A DNA stretch of 64,000 bases from Selaginella moellendorffii (taxonomy: Eukaryota > Streptophyta > Lycopodiopsida > Selaginellales > Selaginellaceae). The notes beneath the pieces were generated by a model. That model ran no database searches. It saw only the letters and a program-made list of their open reading frames with translations, and had not been told where the DNA came from. The position numbers and the translations under genes were made by a program. Positions 23,712 to 33,129 of this stretch are shown here, in pieces. The stretch spans positions 238,581 through 302,580 of the forward strand of contig NW_003314404.1 in the NCBI RefSeq assembly GCF_000143415.4, written 5' to 3'. The number at the start of each line of letters is the position of its first letter. The stretch's first letter is position 1.

Positions 23712-23938
23712 TGTAAATGACTAATTTTTTCATTCTACTTTAATCACTTAACCACACTTCCAACTATTTGAAAGAGTCTTATTCACAACCTCCATAAGTT
23801 CAATTCATGACTTGGGGTTTGCTAACCCCAAGAATGGCATCCATGCCACTCAACCTTTGCACTTGGTTCAAGTGCTCCACATGTCTGATCCCATGACCGA
23901 CACCCCAAGGTGGTCACATCGGTGGTCTAACACCATCT
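23712..23938. repeat. LTR-type repeat K, left part of the copy split by the 13.9-kb element
   Basis: It starts TGTAAATGAC, like the copy at 15986, and follows it through the 'gaatggcatccatgccactc' block. It breaks off at the target duplication and resumes at 37824. Confidence 0.75.
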
Positions 23939-23946
23939 ACATCAAA
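23939..23946. other. 8-bp target site duplication, left (imperfect)
   Basis: ACATCAAA. The right copy (37824-37831) is ATATCACA, and the unoccupied paralogue at 16262-16269 is ATATCACA. The left copy differs at two positions. Confidence 0.7.
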
Positions 23947-23968
23947 GCTCTATTTCGTTAAAGTGGGA
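23947..23968 (+). repeat. terminal inverted repeat of the 13.9-kb element, left
   Basis: 22 bp beginning GCTCTATTTCGTTAAAGTGG, perfectly complementary to 37802-37823. A subterminal hairpin follows: AAGTGGG (23961-23967) pairs with CCCACTT (23980-23986). Confidence 0.88.
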
Positions 23969-24356
23969 ATTGTCATTATCCCACTTGTAAAATAAGGTTT
24001 CCAAACCTTTATATAGTATATAAATATAACAAAATTCAACTGCATTGAGGCACATGCCATTTTATTTTAAACAAGGAAATGTCTACTCAATCACTTCTCC
24101 TCCCCCTGCCACTGCTTCAATTTCTTTCCATCCTTTTAATATTGGCTCAGTTGCTCCGAGTCTAGGTGGAGCCCAAGTCCCCATTCAATCTTTACTTTCC
24201 CTTTATTAATAAAACAACTTCGTAGACTTCCAATAACATGCTGTAACACTTCTAGTATAATGCAAATCCTCTCAAAGAATTGTCTTTTAATATTAATACA
24301 ATGGCATGGAACCCCATGCCATAATAAGTTACATTTTTAAATAAATACATGCCATC
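23969..24356. other. left subterminal region of the 13.9-kb element
   Basis: No gene. It holds one palindrome copy at 24301-24322 and a half-copy at about 24041-24059. Confidence 0.6.
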
Positions 24357-26461
24357 TCAGACTGTTATTTTTTGCCTCCAACGCCTATACAATAATCTTG
24401 GAATTTCATCACTCTCCACACTATCAGGATTTAAACCCAATAGTAATGCCATCTCTTCTCTAATACGTCCACGCTCATGTTCAGTGGTCGAAGAACCCAT
24501 CCGGTTGAGCAGATTATGGAGATGCGGATAGTGCTTGGCTAGACAATATACATGCCATAAATGATGACTGGTGTCTGTCCGATCAAATGGCTTCTGATAT
24601 ACCGTTCCATCTGCCATTTGGTTGATTTCTGCAGCCACCTCCTGGACTGGCCGGTTCTCTATCACCATCGCTTCAAGCCGTTTTGCAAGGTCCCCCAGAA
24701 CATACGGTTTCTTCTCCCTAGTTTCCATACTGCAAGAGATGGGGTGCACTGCATATGTGTGCGTGTTCGCTGCAGTTTTAATCGGCGAGTCATCGATGAT
24801 GAGGATTTCACTTGACCTAGCAGTCCGGTTCATCACTACAGCCTCTGCCTTGACGAAGATGGGCTTGCTACCCCTCACATGGACCATAGTCAAGCAATCC
24901 TCCTGCGTTAGGAGAAAGTCAAATGGTAATATTACTCGCGTCTGATCGTGCATCATCTGTAGCAACATTAATGCATTGTGGCGCATCATGGATGTCCAAA
25001 CTCCCAATTGCAAATTGAACCCGGCCCTCTGTTTTAAGTGTCGCATGGTCATTATTAGATCCCGCAGTTTCTCCCGTGTGATTAATGTGAATCTGTCTCT
25101 TTTGACCAACTTGCGACCGCAGGCTTTGGAGGGTGCAGTGACATTCGAGGACGAGCCACGCTCATGGGAGAAAAGGACACCGTTCAGATAAAAAATGATA
25201 CAGTACTTTCGCCGTGACTTTGAAATGAAATGCGTCAGCATAAAAAATGGTACAAGTCAATTTTACCATCTACATTATTAGTGAATGGTGCTCCCGATGG
25301 TCGTTCAGAGGGTTTTGGTCGAGGAAACGTGAAGGGCGGAAATACTCTCCTCTGCAATGTGGGGTCAATCGCATCTGATGGCGTGTGGGCACATGCCATT
25401 TCAGCTGTAGACTCTGGTACAACTGGCTCAACAGTGGCATGGGGTGGTTCCGATGGCGTGTGATCACACGCCATTTCAGCTGGTGCCTCCGTTGGCAAAG
25501 TGGACATGACCGAACAGGCAGCAGGGGCGGTGTAGGGAGGTTCCAACGGCGCGTAGTCAGACGATTGGGCACACGTTGGAAATGAGGATACGACCGGCTC
25601 GGCGGCTGGGGCGGCCTCATGCGGGTCCAATGGCGCCTGGTCACCGTCAGTTGGATACGTGGACAAGATTGACTCAGTGGTATGGGCAGCATCAAGTGGA
25701 GCGTGGTCAGCTTGCTTGGCGTTGATATGGATAGTAGCCTCCACCAGCTCTGATGACTCTTGCAGGCAAGTAGAGTCCACTGGCGGATCCATATGCATGT
25801 CCAAATATCTCCCTTCGATTGAGATGGTATCCTCCCGTGCTACTAAAAACAAACTCATTAGCACATTGAATCGACTATACTGTATTTACCATCAATTGCT
25901 ATTGAGGAACTAGGACCGATATCACTTGGGCGCACTGCTGATTCTGAAGGATTGGACATACGTTTCGACCCTTGCTTGGCACTATCCTTCCTCGACACTA
26001 AAGGCTAGAGTTTGTATCTTAATTCAACTGAATAATCTCTACTTACCATTTCTTCTGCGACCTACATGGACAATGTTAGAAATGGTAAAAGGTTAGGAAT
26101 GGATGTACTATTATTTACCTGATGGTTTGTCTTGTATGACCTTCCTCCGCTGCTCTTTGGCCACCTCAGGCTGGCCATCGTCGTCATCATCGTCATCGTC
26201 GTTATTGTGATCGTCACCATTGTGAGGACCATCCAAGTCCTCTTCATCCTCCTCTTCTTCATCCTCCTCTTCTTCGTCCTCCTCTTCTTTGTCCTCCTCT
26301 TCGTCCTTCTGCTCTTCCTGCTCATTATCTTTCTCTGGCTCCTCATCCCCCTCTTGCATTTCTTCCATAGGCTGCTCAGGCTGGATTGCTTGTTTTTCCA
26401 GGACCATCTTGGAAAAATCATCTGGCCGAGTCTCCATCTCAAAATACAAGACATCCATAGC
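24357..26461 (-). CDS. acidic protein with C-terminal FCP1/NIF-type HAD phosphatase-like domain (continues the upstream frame after a TAG)
   Basis: Exons read right to left: 26461-26119 (ATG 26458), 26061-26047 (15-nt micro-exon), 25997-25890, 25842-about 25255, and 25217-24357. The first three joins are phase-1 GT-AG introns of 57, 49 and 47 nt. The last join needs a weak donor, or hides a frameshift. The first exon is extremely Glu/Asp-rich, and the fourth is Pro/Thr/Ala-rich with repeats of the form APLEPP...PAE. The last exon has the FCP1-like HAD layout: FYLNGVLF, LGVWTSM and ILIIDDSPIKTAANTH. The first catalytic Asp of motif I (normally F-D-L-N-G) is Tyr, so phosphatase activity is doubtful. 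About 110 unassigned residues follow. It lies in the same frame as the upstream protein with only TAG between, so it may be the C-terminal half of one long protein. Confidence 0.7.
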
Positions 26462-29400
26462 CTATTTTAGTGCGTGACCTAGGACCGTATCCTCACCCGA
26501 CTGTCTTAACATGGTTTCTGCACGTTCTTGCACCCTTCGAAGACGACGAGATGAGAAAAACGTGGCCCTGACTTGAAAAGCATCCCTCATCCATTGTACC
26601 TCTCCATTGAGATTGGGGAAGGGGAGTCCGCCATAGGAATCTGAGTCAGAAGGTGGTGACTGGCTCCTTTCACTCAGCCCTTGATCTGCAATGAATGGCA
26701 TGAGCACACACGCCATAACCGCGAGGCATTACCTATCATCTTTTCGTTGCCCTTCTTCCTTTTCGAATCAAACGCCTCTGATCCCGACGACTGTCCAACG
26801 TGCTTTCGCTTTTTATGACCACTGTCAGTTTGAGCTTGGCTGGTGCTTGCCTGTTTTGCCTTTGAAGGAGTGTCTCCTGCAAGGAATGGCATGAGACCAC
26901 ACGCCATTGCAAATATAATTTGTACCTCCTTTTTTCCTATTGCTTGTCTGTTTGTCCTTCTTCAACGCGCCACCAGTGCGCTTTTCAGTCCTCGTGTCTG
27001 AATATTCACAACGATCTATAATCAAAATGGCGTGAGGCCTCACATGACCTTACCTTGTGCAGGTTGTGACCTCGGCCTAACATCAGTAGCTGTTAACGCC
27101 GTTTCAGCATCTGGGGGTGGCCACGCTCCTGCATACAGAGCTTGTGAGATAACATTTAAACTTAAAGTGCGTACTCACCAGGTTCGTAGAGAAGATACTG
27201 TTTTTCTTTGGCAACTGTAATTATATGCTCCATTGAAGTCACCTCTTCAATGGAGTTTGTCACCGCAACACACGGGACACCCTTGAGTAGTGCGGCTCGA
27301 AAGAATAGTCCGCCGTAGTTGTACTCGACAACGCATTTGCCCTTGGAGTCACCCGCTATTGCGTTGAAGACCCAGCTGAGCATTTCCCATGCTGCACCTG
27401 GAGCTTTCTTTGGATTCGAAAGCTCCATAGCCGTCTTCAGTTCCTCAGGCACGGGTAAATTGACCTCCCTCAGATCAATTCGATCGGCTTTGTTGAACGA
27501 AGCTGGGAAGTCACTCCAGTCCCACTCTGCTGCAGGACCAATAACAAGGGCGACTGTGAAGATGCGGACATTCGTCGGTATCTTCTTCTTAGCCATTATC
27601 CCATGGATCTCCCGCATCTCCTTGCCTTTCAACCGAGCCTTCACCTCGTTCAAGGCCTTCCAGAACTTGTGATAGGATTCGGAGTCGTAGATCATATAGT
27701 GGACTGAAGATTCCACCTCCGCAAGTCCCACCATTAAGTCAATGATGGAGCTGACTTCGTCTGCATGAGTGATCTCCTCGTTTGTGAAGTCCATCACACA
27801 AAAGATGTTCTTGACCTGCTCATCTCCGCGGGAAACGATGCTCCTCCACCTTTGATCCTCATCCGAATTCACGTATACCCGGTAAGGTTCTCGATAGGCC
27901 TCTGCTGCGGGGTCGAGCTGTTTCTGAAGCCGGCAGTCAACATCCCTCTTAATGAAATTTGGATACTGATCCAACTTCTCAGCTTTACTTTTCGTGGCAT
28001 CCCGCAGCAGATCGATGAACTTGGGGGCCCCCTTCACGTACTCGTCGATGTCTTCATTTGACAAGTCCAGCTCTTCCATCATCTCTTGCGTGGTGTCGAT
28101 GCTCACCCTCGCCACGGCCACTTGCTCGAAGATCAAATCCTTCAATAGCGCACGAGCTCTCAGAGTCGTGCACAAGTCCTCGTATGTCACAATATGGCCG
28201 GGAGTCATTTTGGTCTTGTTGAAGACTACCTCACCACGTAGAAGAGCATTAGCCACTGTCAGAAGGTCGTCGTCGTCTAGAGACCGCGAGAAACGCAAGG
28301 CGTTGAGCTTCAAATCATTGGGCTTCCGGCCGTCCTCCACACCCATTGAGTTTAGCAACTCCCCGTCATGGTACCTCCTTAGCACATCTACCCATTTGTC
28401 AAAAACAACTTTTGTCGCGAGTAGAATGTTATGGATGCTGAGTGTGTCATTGACCCCCAGTGTTTTCGAGAGAAGACTCGAGAATTCCTGCAATGGAAAT
28501 GGCGTGAGGCCACATGCTATGCCACATACAACGAGGCTTACCTGCCAGGCGCTAGTTGCTAGTGCACGTCCTTGTCCTGGTTTTTGTGGCTTCTTCAGTT
28601 GAACCCAGAGCTTCCGTGTTCGTGCCAATGTCTCGTGCAGACCCGATTTGTAGCACGTTTCTTGCTTGACATTCTGCGCGTGGGAGATGTATATGATAGA
28701 TCGGAGGGGCGAGTTGCCTTTTATCAGGCGGACAACTCTTGTCTTGAAGACTTTCTTCACCTCCTCGCCCACCATAATATCCACAACTATCTGTTGCATC
28801 GCCAAGCTAGAATGCTGCCCGGAGACGGCATAGAACCGGATGTTCTGATCGTCCAACACCTTCCTATTGATCAAGTCTGGAAACCTCGTCTCGCCCTTCA
28901 TTGTTCGGTAGTAGGGGATCACGTCTGCGATGTCGGGTGTTACTGGACTTGCCAGCATCTTCTGCTTCAGTTTCTCCACCCACTCATCAGATACTAGCCT
29001 GTGGTTGTATTTGCTTTGGATGTCGATACGGCTCACGTCGATTGTATATACTTTGTTGGAATAGTAACAAGTACTATTATCTGCGACGATTTTTGCTGCC
29101 TCTTCTTGCTCTTTCTGCTCTTTGCGGCTCTTCTTTTTGGTGGGTGTAGTGTTCGAACCCGAGGCAATGGCATCACCGAGTAGCTTCTTTTTTGGAGCAG
29201 CAGAGTCGGACGTCGGCTTGAGCTTGACCACCCTTTTCTGCTTCGGGGTAGTTTCCAGATCGACCCCCTTCCCCTTCGCTTCGCAAACTGGAGGCACTCT
29301 CAACGGCTCAATGTTGGAATATAGTTTTTGAACATCGCCGTAGGTGAGGTCCGTGGATTCCATGTGATCTTCATAGACCCGCAGCGTCTTTGAAATTGTG

Positions 29401-29962
29401 GGCCTCCTGGACAACCTCTCCCTAGCTCCCTCTAGGAATTCCTCATAGCCGCTGCCCCCCTCCGGGAAGCCGCTAGGATGTGCAAGGTGGATCTTGAAGG
29501 CGGACGCTGTCTCTACCACAAGTGCTAGTCCATATTCTTGCATGGAACTGCATGGAGTGTCTGTCACTTGGATGAGGATCCCCATGCATTCTTTTCTCCC
29601 ACCATCTGTGTTGTACAGCATCAGATCCTCGCCTTCCATCCCGAAAGTCCAACTGGTGAGCTCCTCCCCCTTCTCTGCATCCACATTGACAGTGGCTGGA
29701 AGAAGAACGCAATTCCTCGCCTGTTCAGAAATGCATAACAATTAGAGCTGACAGATGAAAAGCTAGCAGCTGGAAATAACGTGAGGCCACACACCATTCA
29801 CCACTGCATCAGATGTCTTGAGGCTGCATCCTAAGATGGCGTGAGGCTACACGCCATCTGTAACCGGACTGCACTCGAGAGCCCAATCGGTGCATGCCAA
29901 TGTTGCTACTGAATGGCATGTGGCCTCATGCCATTTTCTACTTCGTCTAAAAGACTTACCAT
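26462..29962 (-). CDS. large multi-exon protein with ParB-like stretch; N-terminal part of the transposon's minus-strand gene
   Basis: The start ATG (29962-29960) is the last codon of the leader exon; intron 1 follows at once. Coding exons are 29720-28542, 28487-27179, 27128-27054, 27015-26926, 26876-26733 and 26685-26462. They give about 1007 residues to a TAG. All joins are GT-AG: the first two phase 0, the next four phase 1, and the frame stays open across all. A Lys-rich segment (TPTKKKSRKEQKEQEE) is followed by a stretch like ParB/sulfiredoxin domains (VYTIDVSRIDIQSKYNHR, then FYAVSGQHSSLAMQQ). The rest is unassigned (for example GPAAEWDWSDFPASF), and the last exons are basic and low-complexity, as in nuclear linkers. 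The ParB likeness is a motif impression only. Introns 1, 2, 4, 5 and 6 contain palindromes. Confidence 0.72.
26686..26732 (-). other. 47-nt palindrome-bearing intron 6
   Basis: Donor GATAG|GTAATG, acceptor CATTGCAG|ATCAAG, phase 1. The palindrome at 26695-26716 lies 9 nt from the 3' splice site. Confidence 0.78.
26877..26925 (-). other. 49-nt palindrome-bearing intron 5
   Basis: Donor AGGAG|GTACAA, acceptor CCTTGCAG|GAGAC, phase 1. The palindrome at 26886-26907 lies 9 nt from the 3' splice site. Confidence 0.78.
27016..27053 (-). other. 38-nt palindrome-bearing intron 4
   Basis: Donor CACAAG|GTAAGG, acceptor GATTATAG|ATCG, phase 1. The palindrome at 27027-27048 occupies more than half of it and lies 11 nt from the 3' splice site. 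Exceptionally short. Confidence 0.72.
28488..28541 (-). other. 54-nt palindrome-bearing intron 2
   Basis: Donor GGCAG|GTAAGC, acceptor CATTGCAG|GAATTC, phase 0. The palindrome at 28499-28520 ends 11 nt before the 3' splice site. Its length is a multiple of three with no stop, so an unspliced message would still read through. Confidence 0.78.
29721..29959 (-). other. intron 1 (239 nt) directly after the start codon, with three palindromes
   Basis: The donor is CAAATG|GTAAGT, and the acceptor lies before GCGAGG. Joining restores M-ARNCVLL. Palindromes lie at 29776, 29836 and 29913. It is about five times longer than the other introns of this gene. Confidence 0.75.
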
Positions 29963-30164
29963 TTGAAGCCGAATGGAGGCTGTGACAATCGAGGCCGGAC
30001 TCGCTGGCGAATGTGCACTGTGTGTGCAGCAGATCGTAGCAGCAAGGCTACTCTGCCACTTACAGTTGGAGAGTGGCGCTGAAATCTCCCGGGACGCCAA
30101 GTGGGCTGCATGTGGGTGGCGGAGTGGGCGGCGGAGTTGGCGGCGAAGTTACAAACTGGGTGTG

Positions 30165-30360
30165 TCTTGAAGTGGACGCCGATGCACACGAGCGCGATGC
30201 GAGCGCGAGTGTGATGCAAGCGCGAGTGGACACCGATGCACACGAGAAACCTGTAGAGAAGTGAGCGTGATCGCGAGTGGGAGCGCGATGCAAGCGGGAG
30301 CGCGAGTGTGATGCGAGCGCGAGCGCGAGTATGCGAGCGCGAGTACAAAGCAAAATGCAA
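30165..30360. repeat. GCGAGCGCGAGT-type minisatellite
   Basis: Degenerate tandem units built on gatgcgagcgcgagtg, just upstream of the leader exon of the minus-strand gene. It is open in several frames purely because of the repeat; I do not call a protein. It may be part of that gene's promoter or 5' UTR. Confidence 0.75.
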
Positions 30361-31560
30361 AACCTAACCTCACACGCGCGAAATGTCACAACGGTTGGTA
30401 ATCCCGCCACGTCATCATTCCTCGGACTTGGGCGCCACCATTAATTTCTGGATTGCCGCGCGCATGCAAGCACACAAAATCCAAAAGAAATCCACAACGT
30501 CATCATTCCTCGGACTGCATGCACGCGAAATCCAAAAGAAAGATCATGATTGGGATATCATTTAATACCCTCGCTATATTTATACCATGCATGATTGGAT
30601 ATTCCAAAGCATCTTGTATTTCCAAAAATGGCAGATGTTCAGCTAAATAAAGAAATTCTATCTGTTTCTATTTTTCTCTCAAATCAATATTATAGCGTGT
30701 GGGCTCATGCAATTTTGAACCAAAGAAACCCAAAAAACGTTGGACCCAAAATATTTTGAAAAAACCCAAAAAACCCTAAACATTTTAAACCCAAAAATCC
30801 AGGCGTCCTGTGGCGTTATTCCTTCAATGGCGTGTGGGCGCATGCCATTTTCAGGGCCAAATGCTGAATGGAGAAAAATTCCCTTTCAGTGCAAATGCTG
30901 CAAGAGGCAGATGCCGAGCACAAAGGACTGTAACTACCTCACATGACACAGATAAACTTTTCTCTATTTGGCAAAGATAAACTTTATAGCGTGTGGGCTC
31001 ATGCAATTTTGAACCCAAAAAATGCACCAAAAAATTCTTGGCGTCATCTGGCATTATCTCTTGAATGGCGTGGGGCCGCATGCCATTTTCAGGGGCACAT
31101 AGGAGTATATTCCTAGGATATTCTGACACGCGCGAGATTTTTTTGAGTTTTCTGGAGATCCAACAGTTAGATTGCAACTAGATTTTACAGAATGGTATAC
31201 AATGTCTTTCTTGATGACCCTGCAAAGAAGCATCTCGATCGGACACCACATGAGACCACACGAGCCTTACAATGTTTCAGGGGCATTTGCCATAGATCCG
31301 ACCGTTATTTTGCTCCAAGATTTTACAGTTTGGTGTGCATTGACCTTTCCATCGAAACTGCAAAGGGACATCACAATCAGATGCGGGATCACAAGAAACT
31401 AACTTCACTAACTCTGGTTTCACCAAGATCTACGTAAGGAGTTATGAAATGAAAGGACCCTCTCTATTGAAATGTGTTTATGGTCCTAGGGGCATTGTGA
31501 CATATCAAAGGATTTTGCATCAAGTTCTGTATTTGCATGTTTATCAAGCTACTGAATTGC

Positions 31561-31593
31561 TAAACCCTAAACCCTAAACCCTAAACCCTAAAC
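31561..31593. repeat. interstitial plant-type telomere repeat
   Basis: Four and a half CCCTAAA units within the 13.9-kb element. Too short to be a telomere; it probably reflects repair or chance capture. Confidence 0.9.
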
Positions 31594-32339
31594 ATGTGGC
31601 AAATGCTGCGTGAAGAAAGATGCCCTTTCTGGGCAAATGCTGTAAGAGGCAGATGCCGAGCAGATGTATCTCAGGCTAGCGAAGGGGACGAACGAAAGCT
31701 AGCTATAAACATGACGGGATGCAAATAGATTACTAGGCTGGTCCTACGAAAATCAAAAACCATAATTGAAAACATTGAAAATGCAAAAAGAAAGGTTTAT
31801 AATATTTTTGAATTTTAGGCAACCAAAGGAATGTAAGTAGGGCATGTGTTTGTAAGTTTAAAAATGCCTCAACCACTTAAATTCCCAAGTAAATAAAGCT
31901 ATTTCTATTTTTGGTACAAGTAAACTTTATAGCGTGTGGGCTCATGCAATTTTGAACCCAAAAATGCACCAAAAAATGCTGGACTAGCATTATTCTTTGA
32001 ATGGCGTGTGGCCTTATGTCGAGCATTATTCTTTGAATGGCGTGTGGCCTTATATTGCCATAAATGGACGTACACACACAGCATAATTATTCCTTTACAC
32101 GGCGAATAATCTTGGCGCGGATCGCTGACATGGCATGGCAAAGTTCGAATCACTGACATGGCACAGCTGGATCGAGGCAAGGACATGATGTGACAAAGTT
32201 CAACCTCCGACAGCAAAGTCTAGAAGCTACTCAGTTTGAAATTTGTCAGAGGAATCATAAGATCTGGTTTGTCAGAGGATTTGATGTGACGTTCAAGCGT
32301 GTGTTATTTTTGAATTCTCGAACTCATTCCTAGGTCTAT

Positions 32340-32580
32340 CATTTTTGTGCGCCGTGTTCTTGGTTCCGCTGAGCGCAGTGAGCGCTGCTTGTGTAAGCGG
32401 CGTTGTGGGCTGTGGTTTATGCGTCTACGAGCGGTTGCGGCATTGCGAGCGCCATTGCGAGTGGCAGTTTATGCGAGTGGCAATTTGTGCGAGCGGCGCT
32501 ACGAGCAGTTGCGGTGTTGCGAGCGGCGCTACGAGTAGTTGCGGTGTTGCGAGCGGCACTGTCTTTGGTGTGGCTACCGC
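32340..32580. repeat. GAGCGGCGCTACGAG-type tandem repeat
   Basis: Degenerate units such as gttgcgagcggcgctacgag occur two to four times. There is no supported gene. Confidence 0.7.
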
Positions 32581-32748
32581 TTCCTCTTGATATTCGGCAC
32601 TTGTGCTTCCTGGTATGTTCACCATGGAATGGCTTAGGACCACATTTAGAAATGGCATGAGGCCACATGCCATCTTGGGCCCTTGCAATTTCATGGCTAG
32701 CGTATTGTCATGTATGTTTTTACTTGCCTGCAGCTGTGTGTATATCAA

Positions 32749-32942
32749 GATGGCATGAGGCCTCATGCCATCTTTGGCCCCTGCTAGCCTATTGCCATAT
32801 TCCTTTTGCCTTACTGCAACTGTATATATTTTTGTATGGGTGACTAGTCACGCACACAAAAATATATACAGTTGCAGCAAGGCAAAAGGAATATAGCAAC
32901 AGGCTAGCAAGGGCCAAAGATAGCGTGAAGCCTCATGCCATT
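32749..32942. repeat. 97-bp-arm inverted repeat (hairpin) flanked by palindromes
   Basis: Arms 32749-32845 and 32846-32942 align without gaps, with about 10 mismatches (mostly transitions) and no spacer. The centre is TGACTAGTCA. Each outer end is a copy of the 22-bp palindrome. Transcribed RNA would form a long near-perfect hairpin. Confidence 0.9.
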
Positions 32943-32966
32943 AGTGGTACCACTAATGGCATGAGG
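32931..32966. repeat. perfect 36-bp palindrome
   Basis: CCTCATGCCATTAGTG, then GTAC, then the exact complement. It joins the right arm of the larger hairpin to the next palindrome copy, as if two copies met head to head. Confidence 0.92.
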
Positions 32967-33129
32967 GCTCATGCCAATTTTGTGAATGCGAAATTTCACG
33001 TGGGTGTCAATAGCATGTTTGAATAATGGCATGTGGCCTCATGCTATTGAGGTTGTTTGGTATGTTATGATTTAGGCCATTCTCCAATCATTTTTTGTAT
33101 GGTCTTAACTTCTTTTCTGCACTTTCAGA

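Larger units (their letters stand above)
30361..33129. promoter_or_regulatory. divergent intergenic region of the 13.9-kb element
   Basis: 2.8 kb between the two divergent genes. No coding sequence is recognised. It is rich in palindromes. A larger unit recurs at 30692-30848, 30986-31086 and 31929-32022: one palindrome, 'caattttgaaccc' and A-rich sequence, then a second palindrome. An 'aagaggcagatgccgagca' block recurs at about 30901 and 31644. A polypyrimidine run ending CACTTTCAG (33128), just before the plus-strand ATG, looks like a leader-intron acceptor. Confidence 0.55.

Noticed and set aside
26132-26470. Leucine-rich membrane-like protein on the plus strand
   Set aside because: It is the complement of the Glu/Asp-rich exon of the minus-strand gene, whose splice sites and frame are consistent.
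29721-29741. Start of the minus-strand gene at 29741 or 30100
   Set aside because: Both positions are TTG, not ATG; the ATG at the end of the leader exon restores an open frame after splicing.
29956-30410. Arg/Ser/His-rich proteins in three frames
   Set aside because: Produced by the GCGAG minisatellite; open in all frames without coding signature.
31240-31268. Further palindrome copy (cacatgagaccacacgag)
   Set aside because: Too degraded; could be chance.
31561-31593. Chromosome end
   Set aside because: Only a few telomere units, flanked by normal sequence inside a transposon.
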